NCBI RefSeq assembly: GCF_000017265.1
Contig: NC_011144.1
Coordinates: 434,001-498,000, forward strand
Length of the DNA stretch: 64,000 nt
From: Phenylobacterium zucineum HLK1
GTDB lineage: Bacteria > Pseudomonadota > Alphaproteobacteria > Caulobacterales > Caulobacteraceae
Reading direction: 5' to 3'
The translations under genes were made by a program, and so were the position numbers. The notes under the pieces were generated by a model that saw only the letters and a list, made by a program, of their open reading frames with translations, was not told the DNA's origin and made no database searches. Positions within the stretch are counted from its first letter, which is position 1. Every line of letters starts with the position of its first letter. Below, in pieces: positions 17,359 to 26,418 of the stretch.

Positions 17359-19112
17359 GGCGCCCGGGCCACGCCCTCGCGGCGGGGATCGGCGCCGCCG
17401 CGCAGGCCCTGGGGCGTGACCTCGACGCCGTGCAGGCCCGAGCCCTCGGCGCCGGGGCTGGGGGTGAGCTTCACGCCGCGGGCGGCCAGACCCTCGCGCA
17501 GCTCCGGGGCGAACTTGTCCACCTCGGCGCCATAGAAGGTCCCGGCGGCGATCAGGTTGGGCAGGTCGATGGCCTCCTGCACCGGCAGCTTCCAGTCCAG
17601 CACGCCCACGAGGGTCTTCAGGTTGTAGGCGAGGATGGCCGGGCCGCCCGGCGAGCCGACGGCGGCCACGAAGCGGCGGTCGCGGTCCAGCACGATGGCC
17701 GGCGCCATGGACGAGCGCGGGCGCTTGCCCGGCGCGACCGCGTTGGCGGCCGGCGCGCCGTCCCTGTCCACCGGCGAGAAGGAGAAGTCGGTGAGCTGGT
17801 TGTTCAGGAAGAAGCCGTGGACCATGCGGCCCGAGCCGAAGATGCTCTCCACCGTGGTGGTCATCGAGACCACGTTGCCGGCGCCGTCGACGACGACGAA
17901 GTGGGTGGTGCCGGCGGGCTCAAGGGTGCGGTCGGGCGCGCGGGCCTTGGCGCCGCGGGGCGTCCCGGGCTGCGGAGCCTCGGGGCTGGCCGTGGGGCCG
18001 ATCAGCCGGGCGCGGGCGTCCAGATAGGCGGGCTCCAGCAGCCCCTCGACCGGCACGTCCACGAACGCCGGATCGCCGATGTAGCGGTCGCGGTCGGCGT
18101 ACATCAGGCGGCTCGCCTGGCTGAACAGGTACCAGCCCTCCACGTCGTTGCGGTGGGCGGCGATGTCGGTGCGCTCGAGCAGGCCCAGGCCCTGCAGCAC
18201 GGCGGGCCCGCCAGACGGGGCGTTCGGCGTGCAGACGATGTAGACCCGGTAGGGACGGCAGAGGGCGGCGCCCTTTCGCGGCCGGTAGCTCTTCAGGTCA
18301 TCGAGGCTCAGGGTCCCCGGCAGCGGGCCCTCGCGGACCTTGGCCACGATGGCCTCGGCGATCTCGCCCTCCAGCAGGGCCTTCGGGCCCTCGGCGGCGA
18401 TCTTGCGGACCGTGGCGGCGTAGGCCGGATTGCGGACGATGTCGCCCTTGGCGATCTTCGTCCCGTCGGGCTTGGTGAAGTAGCGGGCGGCGTCGGCGGT
18501 GGCCGCCTGGGCCGAGCGGCCGCTCGCCGCCGCGGCCATGCGGCCGGGGGCGGGGAAGCCCTCGTCGGCCAGGCGTTCGGCGTCGAGGAACAGGCGGTTC
18601 CAGGGCAGCCTGCCGTGATCGGCCTGGGCCATGGCGAGCATGGCGACCGCGCCCGGCGCGCCGGTCGAGCGGCCCGACAGGATGGCGGCGGTGCGGCCGA
18701 GCGGCTTGCCGTCGGGAACCATGAACATGTCGGGGGTCGCGCCGGCCGGGGCGGTCTCGCGGCCGTCGTAGGCGGTCACCGAGCGGGTGGCGGCGTCGTA
18801 GTAGGTGAGGAACGCCCCGCCGCCGAGGCCCGAGCTCTGCGGCTCCACGAGCCCCAGCACCGCCTGGACGGCGACGGCGGCGTCGACGGCCGAGCCGCCC
18901 TCGCGCAGCACCCGAAGGCCCGCCTCCACCGCCAGGGGATTGGCCGCGGCGACCATGCCGCCGGGCTGGGCGCCAGGCTGGGCCCCAGGCTGGGCGGCGG
19001 GCTGGGCGGCGGGCGCAGGCGCCGGCTGCGGCGCGGGCGGCGCGGCAGGGGTGGCGCAGGCGGCGAGGAGGGCGGAAAGGGCGAGGGGCAGCAGACGCGT
19101 CTTGCGGATCAC
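17355..19112 (-). CDS. ggt: Gamma-glutamyltransferase, lipoprotein form
   Basis: An N-terminal-nucleophile hydrolase that cleaves gamma-glutamyl bonds of glutathione in the periplasm. It is made as a precursor cut before a Thr, here in [12 protein letters not shown] about two thirds along, followed by the family block [17 protein letters not shown]. Upstream are [18 protein letters not shown] and [14 protein letters not shown] prefer GTG 19112 over ATG 19151 because it gives a compact lipoprotein signal ([19 protein letters not shown]) with the lipobox Cys. A Pro/Ala/Gln-rich linker with repeated AQPG follows. The longer start would add 13 residues. It is divergent from the P1 peptidase gene. 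Confidence 0.93.
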   Translation of the reverse strand: MIRKTRLLPLALSALLAACATPAAPPAPQPAPAPAAQPAAQPGAQPGAQPGGMVAAANPLAVEAGLRVLREGGSAVDAAVAVQAVLGLVEPQSSGLGGGAFLTYYDAATRSVTAYDGRETAPAGATPDMFMVPDGKPLGRTAAILSGRSTGAPGAVAMLAMAQADHGRLPWNRLFLDAERLADEGFPAPGRMAAAASGRSAQAATADAARYFTKPDGTKIAKGDIVRNPAYAATVRKIAAEGPKALLEGEIAEAIVAKVREGPLPGTLSLDDLKSYRPRKGAALCRPYRVYIVCTPNAPSGGPAVLQGLGLLERTDIAAHRNDVEGWYLFSQASRLMYADRDRYIGDPAFVDVPVEGLLEPAYLDARARLIGPTASPEAPQPGTPRGAKARAPDRTLEPAGTTHFVVVDGAGNVVSMTTTVESIFGSGRMVHGFFLNNQLTDFSFSPVDRDGAPAANAVAPGKRPRSSMAPAIVLDRDRRFVAAVGSPGGPAILAYNLKTLVGVLDWKLPVQEAIDLPNLIAAGTFYGAEVDKFAPELREGLAARGVKLTPSPGAEGSGLHGVEVTPQGLRGGADPRREGVARAP

Positions 19113-19201
19113 GGACGGGAACACTCCGGCGGCGGGATGGCGGGCGACCATAGCGGCGCCGGGCCGTGGACAACAGCCGCCGGCGCGTGCGAGGTCGCCT
19201 C

Positions 19202-20224
19202 ATGGCCGAGATGCGTCCGGGGCCGGGGCCCCGCAACCTGATCACCGACGTGCCGGGCCTGAGTGTCGGGCAGGCGCAGGACGCGCCCGCCCGCACGGGC
19301 GTGACCGTCATCCTGCCCGACGACCGCGCGGTCTGCGCCGTGGACGTGCGCGGCGGCGCGCCCGGCACTCGCGAGACGGACGCCCTCGCGCCCGAGAACC
19401 TGGTCGAGGCGGTGGACGCCGTCGTGCTGTCGGGGGGCTCGGTCTACGGCCTGGCCGCGGCCGACGGGGTGGTGGCCTGGCTGGGGGCGCAGGGGCGGGG
19501 CTACGGGCTCGTGCCCGGCGTGCCGCCCTCGCCCGTCGTGCCGGCGGCGATCCTGTTCGACATGGCCAACGGCGGCGACAAGGCCTGGGGCGAGGCGCCC
19601 CCCTATCGCGACCTCGGGCGCGCCGCCGCCTCCGCGGCCGGCCCGGACTTCGCCCTCGGCACGGCGGGCGCGGGGTACGGCGCCATGGCCGGGACGCTGA
19701 AGGGCGGCGTGGGCTCGGCCTCGGTGGTCTCGGCGGACGGATTCACGGTGGGCGCGCTGGCGGCGGTCAACTGCTGGGGCTCGGTGACGGCGCCCGGCGG
19801 GCGCACGTTCTGGGCCGCGCCCTACGAGCTGGACGGGGAGTTCGGCGGCCTGGGGCCGGCCGGCCTCGTCGCCGGCCCGGACGACTGGGGCCTCGCCAAG
19901 CGCCCGCCCCAGGCGCGCAACACGACCATCGCCTGCGTGGCGACCGACGCGGCCCTGACCCCGGCCCAGGCCAAGCGGCTGGCGGTGATGGCCCAGGACG
20001 GCCTCGCCCGCGCCATCCGCCCCGTCCATGCGCCGTTCGACGGCGACGTGGTGTTCGCCCTGGCCACCGGCCGGCGGCCGCTCGAGGCGCCGGCGGACTA
20101 CGTGGTGGCGCGGCTGGGCGCGCTGGCGGCCGACGCCCTGGCGCGCGCCGTCGCCCGCGGCGTGTTCGCGGCCGCCTCATGGTCGGATGCTAAGGTTCCC
20201 TGCTGGCGGGACCTTCCGGCCTGA
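19202..20224 (+). CDS. P1/S58 family self-cleaving hydrolase (NylC/DmpA-like)
   Basis: A 340-residue N-terminal-nucleophile hydrolase. The family start ITDVPGLSVGQAQD, VVLSGGSVYGLAAADGV, GTAGAGYGAMAGTLKGGVGSAS and VGALAAVN are all present. The predicted autocleavage site is Asn240-Thr241 in ARNTTIACVATDA, where Thr241 would become the catalytic N-terminal residue. An Asn-Thr junction is that of nylon-oligomer hydrolase NylC, whereas aminopeptidase DmpA uses Gly-Ser. ATG 19202 was chosen because it opens just before the conserved region; an earlier ATG (19166) adds an Arg-rich 12-residue stretch. The native substrate is unknown. Confidence 0.88.
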   Translation: MAEMRPGPGPRNLITDVPGLSVGQAQDAPARTGVTVILPDDRAVCAVDVRGGAPGTRETDALAPENLVEAVDAVVLSGGSVYGLAAADGVVAWLGAQGRGYGLVPGVPPSPVVPAAILFDMANGGDKAWGEAPPYRDLGRAAASAAGPDFALGTAGAGYGAMAGTLKGGVGSASVVSADGFTVGALAAVNCWGSVTAPGGRTFWAAPYELDGEFGGLGPAGLVAGPDDWGLAKRPPQARNTTIACVATDAALTPAQAKRLAVMAQDGLARAIRPVHAPFDGDVVFALATGRRPLEAPADYVVARLGALAADALARAVARGVFAAASWSDAKVPCWRDLPA

Positions 20225-20270
20225 CGCGACCGCTGTTAGACGAATCTCGCTGTCCAGGAGTGAGATCGAC

Positions 20271-21521
20271 ATGGCTTGCGCATCCAGACTGGCCCTCGCC
20301 GCGGGCGTCGCGGTCCTCGGGACCACCGCCTCCGCCCAGACCCAGCAGAAGGTGACCGGCCCGGTCGCCACCTACTGGATGAGCGCCTCGACCCAGACCG
20401 GCTTCGGCATGCCCGGCGCCGGCGGCCAGCCGGACCCCTCGGCGATCATGCGCCAGATGATGGGCGGCGGGGGGGCGCAGAAGTCGCTGGTCCTCCAGCT
20501 CGGCTCCAGCCAGGCGAGCCCCGCGCCGGCGGCCGACCACCTGCCGCCGCCCGCGCTGCAGGCCGGCGCGCGCCTGCCGCTGCTGACGCCCCGGCAGGTC
20601 CCGGCGACCCGGGACGAGGACGAGACGCCCGAGGTCCCGCGCGAGTACCAGAAGCCGCGCGGCAAGATGCTGGTGTTCTGGGGCTGCGGCGAGCGGGCCA
20701 GGCCCGGCCAGCCCTACGTCATCGACTTCGCCAAGATGGCCGAGGGCAAGCAGAACCCCGCGGGCCTCTTCAAGGGCCTCGACTACCGGCCGATGCGGCC
20801 GCCGGCGCCCGGCCGCAACCGCACCTACGGCGAGTGGCCGAACGAGAAGACCCGCGACCTCGTCCCCTCGGCGGGTTCGCTGGTCGGGGCGCACACCGTC
20901 CGCGGCAACTATGCGCCGGAGATCAATTTCACCCTCGGCCGCGAGCAGGACTTCCTCGCCCCGCTGGTGCTGACCACCAACCAGAAGGCGCCCGGCGGCT
21001 GGGCGAACCTGGCCTGGAATCCCGTCCCGCAGGCCCGCGCCTACTACGCCAGCGCCATGGGCGGCGACGGCGAGACCCTGGTGATGTGGACCTCGTCCGA
21101 AACCCAGGCGGCGGCGTTCTCGAACCCGGACTTCCTCAGCCAGGGCGACATCACCCGCCTGGTCGCGGCCAAGGCGCTGATGGGGCCGCAGACGACGAGC
21201 TGCGCCGTGCCCAAGGAGGTGCTGGACGCCGCGCCCCAGGCCATGTTCCAGCTCGCGGCCTACGGCGGCGAGGCCAACTTCGTCCATCCGCCCCGGCCGC
21301 AGGACCCCAAGGTCGCCTGGAACCAGGAGTGGGCCGTGAAGGTCCGCTACCGCTCGGCCACGGGCGGGATGCTGGGGACCCCGATGCCGGGCATGGCCGA
21401 CGCGGAAGACGCGGGCGAGGCGCGCCCGGGCGCGCCGGCGCCGAAGAAGGATCCGAAGGCCGAGCGCCGCCGGGCGATCATGAAGGGCCTCGGCGGGGCG
21501 CTGGGCGTGCCGATCCCCTGA
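20271..21521 (+). CDS. Exported hypothetical protein, 416 aa
   Basis: I do not recognise a named family. ATG 20271 opens a signal peptide (LALAAGVAVLGTTASAQ, cleavage after ASA). The mature part has a Gly/Met-rich segment (PSAIMRQMMGGGGAQK), a GKMLVFWGCGE motif, a central block with NYAPEINFTLGREQDFLAP and QARAYYASAMGGDGETLVMWTSSE, and an Ala/Pro/Lys-rich C-terminus. The WNPVPQARAYYASA pattern is reminiscent of fibronectin-III-like beta-sandwich linkers, but this is weak. It is probably periplasmic. It follows the P1 hydrolase by 46 bp and is convergent with the FkbM gene. Confidence 0.72.
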   Translation: MACASRLALAAGVAVLGTTASAQTQQKVTGPVATYWMSASTQTGFGMPGAGGQPDPSAIMRQMMGGGGAQKSLVLQLGSSQASPAPAADHLPPPALQAGARLPLLTPRQVPATRDEDETPEVPREYQKPRGKMLVFWGCGERARPGQPYVIDFAKMAEGKQNPAGLFKGLDYRPMRPPAPGRNRTYGEWPNEKTRDLVPSAGSLVGAHTVRGNYAPEINFTLGREQDFLAPLVLTTNQKAPGGWANLAWNPVPQARAYYASAMGGDGETLVMWTSSETQAAAFSNPDFLSQGDITRLVAAKALMGPQTTSCAVPKEVLDAAPQAMFQLAAYGGEANFVHPPRPQDPKVAWNQEWAVKVRYRSATGGMLGTPMPGMADAEDAGEARPGAPAPKKDPKAERRRAIMKGLGGALGVPIP

Positions 21522-21543
21522 AGGTTCTTGAGGGCGCGCCGCC

Positions 21544-22272
21544 TCAGTAGGCGCGCACGTACCAGTCGTCGACGTTCGACAGCGCCTCGAACTTGCGCCG
21601 GTAGCCCTTCGACGAGAGGAAGTCGAAGAGCAGCTGGCGCTTGTCGGAGTGATTGTGCTCGACGGTGATCAGCCGGATCTCCCAGGCGTCCCAGTCGAAC
21701 GCCTGCAGGATGTCGAGCTCGGAGCCTTCGGTGTCGATCGACAGGTAGTCGATGCGCCGCGGCGCGTTCCAGTGGCGCAGCAGGTCGACCAGCGAGATGG
21801 TCTCGACCTCGTAGCGCTGGCCGTCCTTGCGGGTGTGGCCCAGGGAATCGCTGTCGGAATAGGCGTCGATGGTGGCGTGGGCGGCGATGGCCGGCTGGTT
21901 GAACACCAGGCGCTCGCCGCTCTTCGTCCAGACGCAGCGGTCGTCCACGAAGCAGGCGCGGTTGTTGCGGATCGCCGGATGCCAGACCCGCGCCGGCTCG
22001 GCGACGATGCCGGACCAGCCGAGCTCGGTCTCCAGATACCAGCTGTTGGAGAACTTCACCCCGTCGGCGCCGCCGAACTCGACGAAGAAGCCGTTGCGGC
22101 GCCCCTTCAGCTCGTAGGACACCCACAGGTCCTGCAGGAACTGCGACTTCGAAGCCGGCAGGTGGCGCAGGCAGTGACCCAGGAACGCGCGGGCGTCGTC
22201 GGCCGGCTGGGCGGTCTGGTCGCGCAGCGCCACCAGCATCTCCACCACCTCTGCGAACGACAGGCTGACCAT
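21544..22272 (-). CDS. FkbM family methyltransferase
   Basis: A 242-residue SAM-dependent O-methyltransferase of the FkbM type, often acting on sugars of surface polysaccharides. SKSQFLQDLWV precedes the SAM motif FFVEFGGADGVKFSNSWYLE (residues about 57-78). Then come GIVAEPARVW and the FkbM hallmark DYLSIDTEGSELDIL. RLITVEHN and YVRAY close the domain. The start was chosen at ATG 22272, which gives MVSLSFAEVVEML. It lies between an exported hypothetical and the tRNA-Arg, with no biosynthetic partner adjacent. Confidence 0.88.
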   Translation of the reverse strand: MVSLSFAEVVEMLVALRDQTAQPADDARAFLGHCLRHLPASKSQFLQDLWVSYELKGRRNGFFVEFGGADGVKFSNSWYLETELGWSGIVAEPARVWHPAIRNNRACFVDDRCVWTKSGERLVFNQPAIAAHATIDAYSDSDSLGHTRKDGQRYEVETISLVDLLRHWNAPRRIDYLSIDTEGSELDILQAFDWDAWEIRLITVEHNHSDKRQLLFDFLSSKGYRRKFEALSNVDDWYVRAY

Positions 22273-22373
22273 GACGGCTGGGCTCCCCGGATATTGTCGC
22301 CCGGGGCTACCCCGCCCGCCCCCGCGCCACAAGCCGGAGCGGGCGCCATGCGCCGATGCGGCGCGATAATGGG

Positions 22374-22402
22374 TTGAAAGACGAAAGGCGCCTCGCTAGA
22401 TA
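22374..22402 (+). promoter_or_regulatory. Promoter of tRNA-Arg
   Basis: TTGAAAG (22374-22380), a 14-bp spacer and GCTAGATA (22395-22402) closely match the Caulobacter housekeeping promoter pattern TTGACGS-N10-14-GCTANAWC. A start near 22408 would give a leader of about 18 nt before the mature tRNA. Confidence 0.65.
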
Positions 22403-22425
22403 GCGCCCCTCGCCGCAAGGCGTGC

Positions 22426-22502
22426 GCGCCCGTAGCTCAGCTGGATAGAGCATCAGACTACGAATCTGAGGGTCGGACGTTCGAATCGTTCCGGGCGCGC
22501 CA
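22426..22502 (+). tRNA. tRNA-Arg (anticodon ACG)
   Basis: A complete 77-nt tRNA with encoded CCA. Acceptor stem GCGCCCG (22426-22432) pairs with CGGGCGC (22492-22498), followed by discriminator G and CCA (22500-22502). The D-arm has GCTCAG-CTGG-ATAGAGC. The anticodon stem TCAGA/TCTGA encloses the loop CTACGAA with ACG in the middle. The T-arm is GGACG-TTCGAAT-CGTTC. ACG is read as ICG after A34 deamination, the usual decoder of CGN codons in bacteria. Confidence 0.97.
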
Positions 22503-22598
22503 TTTCTTCCCCCATCAATTGTCTCTGTGTCTCAGGCCGCGCTGTGCGCGCGGCGGCGGGCTGCTATAGGTCGGCCCGAGGCTTGGGGAGGGGACGAG

Positions 22599-24233
22599 TT
22601 GAAGGCGGCAGGCGGATTCCTGGCGGCGGCGGCCGCGGCCCTGGTGGCGGTCTCGGCGCTGGCGCCGGCGATGGCCGTGGCGCAGACGGCGGGCCCGCCC
22701 GCAGAGCTGAAGCCGGCGCCCGACCGGCGGGCGGGAGAGGGGCTGGGTCCCTTCAAGCGCATGGTGATCCGGGGCGCGACGCTGATCGACGGGACCGGCG
22801 CCCCGCCGCGCGGGCCTGTGGACATCGTCATCGAGGGCGAGCGGATCGCCGAGGTCCGCCAGGCCGGCTGGCCGGGCCTGGCGCTGGCCAAGGACCGCCC
22901 GCCGCGGGAGTTCGACCACGAGATCGACGCCGCGGGGATGTACGTGCTGCCGGGTTTCGTCGACCTGCACGTCCACGGCGGCACGCCGCAGAAGGCGCCG
23001 GAGCTGGAGTACGTCTACAAGCTGTGGCTGGCCCACGGGGTGACGACGGTGCGCGGCGTCTCGCTGGCGCCGCACGCCATCGCCGTCTCGGAGAAGGCCA
23101 GGGCGGCCCGCGGCGAGATCGTCGCCCCTCGGATCTACAACTACCAGACGCTGGGCTCGGGCTGGTCGCAGGGGCGCATTGACGGCCCGGACAAGGCCCG
23201 CGCCTGGGTGCGCTGGGCGGCGAAGAACGGCGTCGACGGCATCAAGTTCTTCGTCCGCGACGACGAGACGCCCGAGGTGGTGCTGGCCGCCCTGGACGAG
23301 GCGAAGGCGCAGGGGCTGGGCACGGTGGCGCACATCGCCCAGCCGGGCGTGGCCGAGCTGAACGCCCTGAAGCTGGGAGAGGCGGGCCTGGGGACCGTCA
23401 CCCACTTCTACGGCCATTCGGAATCGCTGCTGAAGGACCGGCGGCTGCAGGACTATCCGGCGGACTACAACTTCTACGACGAGCAGAAGCGGTTCGGCGT
23501 CGCCGCCGAGATCTGGGACGAGATCGTCGAGCCGGGCTCGCCCAAGTGGGTGGAATACCTGGAGGCGCAGAAGGCCGCCGGCGTCACCTTCGATCCCACC
23601 TTCAACATCTACGCGGCGTCCCGCGACCTGATGCGGGCCCGCAACGCCGACTGGCACGCCGACTACACCCTGCCCAGCCTGAAGGCCTACTTCGTCTCCA
23701 CCCGCGACAACCACGGCAGCTACTTCTTCGACTGGACGACGGCCAACGAGGTGGCGTGGAAGCGCTTCTACGACCGCTACTTCCGGCTGGTGAACGACTA
23801 CAAGAACCTGGGCGGGCGGGTGACGACCGGATCGGACTCCGGGTTCATCTGGAAGCTGTACGGCTTCGCCTACGTCGAGGAGCTGGAGCTGCTGCAGGAG
23901 GCGGGCTTCTCGCCGCTGGAGGTGATCCAGGCCGCGACCGTGAACGGCGCCCGGACGCTGGCCGAGGCGAAGGGCGAGCCGATCGGCTTCGGCGTGGTGC
24001 GGCCCGGCCTGTCGGCCGACCTGGTGATCGTCCCCGAGAACCCGCTGCAGAACTTCAAGACGCTGTACGGCACCGGCCACCAGCGGCTCTCGGCCGACAA
24101 CCGCGTCGAGACCGTGGGCGGGGTGAGGTGGACGGTGGTCCGCGGCGTCGCCTACGACGCGCCGGCGATCCTGGCCGACGTGAAGGCGATGGTGGAGCGG
24201 GCGAAGGCGGCGCAGGCCGGGGGCGCGCGCTAG
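22599..24233 (+). CDS. Exported metal-dependent amidohydrolase
   Basis: A 544-residue amidohydrolase-superfamily protein. The start is TTG 22599, preceded by GGGGAGGGGACGAG, and yields a signal peptide with a long Ala-rich core ending AMAVAQ; the open frame to 22527 would bury it. The mature domain has VIRGATLIDGTGAPP, LPGFVDLHVHGG (HxH metal ligands), GVDGIKFFV with the candidate carboxylated Lys, VAHIAQPG and RVTTGSDSG carrying the metal-binding Asp. The closing ADLVIVPENPLQNFKTL is the typical C-terminal beta-sandwich. It is probably periplasmic. Substrate (peptide, lactone or hydantoin-like) is not predictable. Confidence 0.85.
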   Translation: MKAAGGFLAAAAAALVAVSALAPAMAVAQTAGPPAELKPAPDRRAGEGLGPFKRMVIRGATLIDGTGAPPRGPVDIVIEGERIAEVRQAGWPGLALAKDRPPREFDHEIDAAGMYVLPGFVDLHVHGGTPQKAPELEYVYKLWLAHGVTTVRGVSLAPHAIAVSEKARAARGEIVAPRIYNYQTLGSGWSQGRIDGPDKARAWVRWAAKNGVDGIKFFVRDDETPEVVLAALDEAKAQGLGTVAHIAQPGVAELNALKLGEAGLGTVTHFYGHSESLLKDRRLQDYPADYNFYDEQKRFGVAAEIWDEIVEPGSPKWVEYLEAQKAAGVTFDPTFNIYAASRDLMRARNADWHADYTLPSLKAYFVSTRDNHGSYFFDWTTANEVAWKRFYDRYFRLVNDYKNLGGRVTTGSDSGFIWKLYGFAYVEELELLQEAGFSPLEVIQAATVNGARTLAEAKGEPIGFGVVRPGLSADLVIVPENPLQNFKTLYGTGHQRLSADNRVETVGGVRWTVVRGVAYDAPAILADVKAMVERAKAAQAGGAR

Positions 24234-25234
24234 TCCTTCAGGAGCGGGTTCAGGATCTCGGGCGGGACGAAGTAGTCCGAGTGGATCGGCTGCAACTCGT
24301 CGTACTTGGCGATCGGACAGAATATCTCCTCGACCTCGACGCCGCACGCGCGGCCCAGGAGGTTCCAGATGGGCCCTTCCCGGCAGGTCTCGGGGTAGAA
24401 GACCGCGACCCTCGTCCTGCGCCGCACGAACAGCAGGTTGGAAAGCCATGCGCCGGTCGGGCCGATGATGTGGCTGGCGGTGCTGAACATCCGCACCTGC
24501 TGGTTCAGGCTGTAGTCCTCGGGCGCCATCACGGTGTAGCCGGCGGCGACGGCGCGCCGCTCAACCTCGTCGAAGTTGACGATGCTGCGCCCGTCGCGCT
24601 TGCGGCGGATCAGGAGCTTGCGCGGGGGGTGCTGGCGCGGGTCGGACCAGGTGGGACGCAGGCCTTCACGCAATGCGGCGATGTTCTCGGCGTTGCAGTA
24701 GGGCGGGGTGATCCCCCCGTCCAGCCGCTCGGCCGAGTAAAAGCTGGATCGCGGCAGGATCACCTGCTCGCTCAACACCGCGTCCCCGCCCGCCCGGAGC
24801 TGGATGATCGACATGCGCCGCTCGCGCATCAAGAACGACAGCGCCAGCGCCATGTTCGGGTGCAGCAGCCCCGAGACCAGCATCGTCTCCGGCTCCAGGA
24901 CGCCTTCCCGCATCAGCGCGTAGACGCTGGGCAGGCACTCGATCATGAAGTGGAAGTAGTTGAAGGGAAACAGCAGGTTCAGCGCCAGCACCGGACCCGG
25001 CACGTGCGCCATGATCCGCGGCCTCCCGTTCATCTCGAAGGAGATGTCCTCACCCTCGCCCACGCGCTTGATCACGCCGGTCTGCTCTTCGGGCACCAGG
25101 GTGCTCTGCGGCCGGAACGGGAGCGTCGTGAAGGCCGTCTCGAGGTCCCGCGTGAACGCCATGGACGCGAACTTGATGAGCACGCCGGGCCCCACGACGT
25201 GGTGTGACTGATCCGGAAGTCCGATGATACGCAA
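24230..25234 (-). CDS. GT61/DUF563 family glycosyltransferase
   Basis: A 334-residue protein of the glycosyltransferase 61 (DUF563) group. The region FPFNYFHFMIECLPSVYALMREG carries the conserved N-Y-F-H/W-x-x-E pattern. RKLLIRRKRDGRSIVNFDEVE, APEDYSLNQQVRMFSTASHIIGPTGAWLSNLLF and a closing Glu-rich region complete it. The start TTG 25234 is a choice, as no ATG occurs before the conserved region except internal MAFTRD. The stop shares CTAG with the convergent amidohydrolase. It probably decorates a surface polysaccharide, but there is no linked cluster here. Confidence 0.75.
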   Translation of the reverse strand: MRIIGLPDQSHHVVGPGVLIKFASMAFTRDLETAFTTLPFRPQSTLVPEEQTGVIKRVGEGEDISFEMNGRPRIMAHVPGPVLALNLLFPFNYFHFMIECLPSVYALMREGVLEPETMLVSGLLHPNMALALSFLMRERRMSIIQLRAGGDAVLSEQVILPRSSFYSAERLDGGITPPYCNAENIAALREGLRPTWSDPRQHPPRKLLIRRKRDGRSIVNFDEVERRAVAAGYTVMAPEDYSLNQQVRMFSTASHIIGPTGAWLSNLLFVRRRTRVAVFYPETCREGPIWNLLGRACGVEVEEIFCPIAKYDELQPIHSDYFVPPEILNPLLKD

Positions 25235-25308
25235 ACGTGCCGTCCTCGCGCTGGCGGGTGGGCACGAAGACTCCACCTGACGGCGAGTCGTCAAGCGCCG
25301 GGGCGCCG

Positions 25309-26271
25309 CTAGGCCCGCAGCGCGGCCCGGTCGTCGACGCGCTCGACGGTCACTTGCGGGAGCAGGCGGCGCACGTCGCGGGCGCCGGCGAGCTGGGTGC
25401 CCTGGGCCAGCAGGGCGGCCGACCCGCCCGCCATGGCGAAGGCGAATGCCTCGCGCAGGGTCAGCTTGGAGGCGAGGCCCCAGACCATGGCGCCCAGGAA
25501 GCTGTCGCCGGCGCCGACGCTGCTGACCGGCCTCACCGGCAGGGCGGGGGCGCGCCAGGCGTCCTGGGCGGTGACGAGCAGCGCGCCCTCGTGGCCGAGG
25601 GTGAGGGCCACGGCGGCCGTGCGGCCCCGCGCGATCAGGGACCGACAGGCGGCGATGCGGCTCGCCTCGTCCTCCAGCGGCGCGCCGGTGAGTTCGCGCA
25701 GCTCGCGCAGGTTGGGCTTGATAAGGAAGACGCGTTCGGAAAGCGCCGCCTGCAGCGGCGGGCCCGAGGTGTCCAGGGCGAAGCGGACGCCCCAGCTCTC
25801 CACGATCTCGGCCACCCGCGCGTAGAGGTCGTCGGGGGCGCCGGGCGGCAGGCTGCCGCTGGCGCAGACGAAGTCGGGCTTGGCCTCGAGCCCCGCCAGC
25901 GCCTTCAGGCAGGCCATCCATTCGACCCCGTGCAGATGGGGCCCCGGCATGATGAAGCGGTACTGGGCGCCCGAGGACTCGTCGAGCACGGTGACGTCCT
26001 CGCGGGTCTCGCCCGAGACCGGCACGGGCAGGCTTCCCACCCCTTCGGCCTCGACGAGGCGCTCCAGCATCTGGCCGGTGAGGCCGCCCGAGGGGAAGAT
26101 CGCCAGCGTGCGCGCGCCCAGGCGGTGGGCGACGCGGGCGACGTTGATCCCCCCGCCGCCGGGATCGCGCCGGCCGGCGCCGCAGCGGAGCTTGCGGTCG
26201 GGCTCGACCCGCGGCGTCGAGGTCGAGACATCCAGGGCGGGGTTGAGCGTCAGGGTGACGACGACGGGCAT
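25309..26271 (-). CDS. PfkB-family sugar kinase (1-phosphofructokinase / PfkB-like)
   Basis: A 320-residue ribokinase-superfamily kinase of the hexose subgroup (FruK/LacC/PfkB). VTLTLNPALD opens the protein, PGGGGINVARVAHRLGA is the PfkB signature 1 region, KPNLRELRELTG is the family middle block, and SVGAGDSFLGAMVWGLA is signature 2 with the catalytic Asp in GAGD. It could phosphorylate fructose-6-phosphate, fructose-1-phosphate or tagatose-6-phosphate. Context (low-oxygen island) suggests the PfkB-type 6-phosphofructokinase, but this is inference. Two TTGA-N6-TCAA boxes lie at 50-95 bp upstream of its start, shared with the divergent PAS gene. Confidence 0.88.
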   Translation of the reverse strand: MPVVVTLTLNPALDVSTSTPRVEPDRKLRCGAGRRDPGGGGINVARVAHRLGARTLAIFPSGGLTGQMLERLVEAEGVGSLPVPVSGETREDVTVLDESSGAQYRFIMPGPHLHGVEWMACLKALAGLEAKPDFVCASGSLPPGAPDDLYARVAEIVESWGVRFALDTSGPPLQAALSERVFLIKPNLRELRELTGAPLEDEASRIAACRSLIARGRTAAVALTLGHEGALLVTAQDAWRAPALPVRPVSSVGAGDSFLGAMVWGLASKLTLREAFAFAMAGGSAALLAQGTQLAGARDVRRLLPQVTVERVDDRAALRA

Positions 26272-26321
26272 CGGCGGGCCTCCTCGAGCCTGGAGGCTGG
26301 CCCGGGCCCCGCCTGCCCGCC

Positions 26322-26335
26322 TTGAGCCACGTCAA
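26322..26335. promoter_or_regulatory. FNR/FixK-type box 1 (pfkB side)
   Basis: TTGAGCCACGTCAA, an exact TTGA-N6-TCAA match in the divergent region. It lies 51 bp before the pfkB ATG. The Crp/Fnr family members FNR and FixK recognise this pattern. Confidence 0.7.
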
Positions 26336-26351
26336 GGGTTGAAACCGGCGG

Positions 26352-26365
26352 TTGACGGGCGTCAA
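26352..26365. promoter_or_regulatory. FNR/FixK-type box 2 (PAS/exporter side)
   Basis: TTGACGGGCGTCAA, an exact and fully palindromic TTGAC-N4-GTCAA. It is 30 bp from box 1 (about three helical turns) and 54 bp before the PAS gene, near the class II position for a plus-strand start around 26400. Confidence 0.72.
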
Positions 26366-26418
26366 GGCGGCCGGCCCGCCCCGCGCCGATGCTGCGGCCG
26401 AACCGTGGATCCAGACCG

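Noticed and set aside
18960..19060. AQPG repeats in the gamma-glutamyltransferase linker as a tandem repeat element
   Set aside because: They are in-frame, encode a Pro/Ala linker of a lipoprotein and are common in such signal-to-domain spacers.
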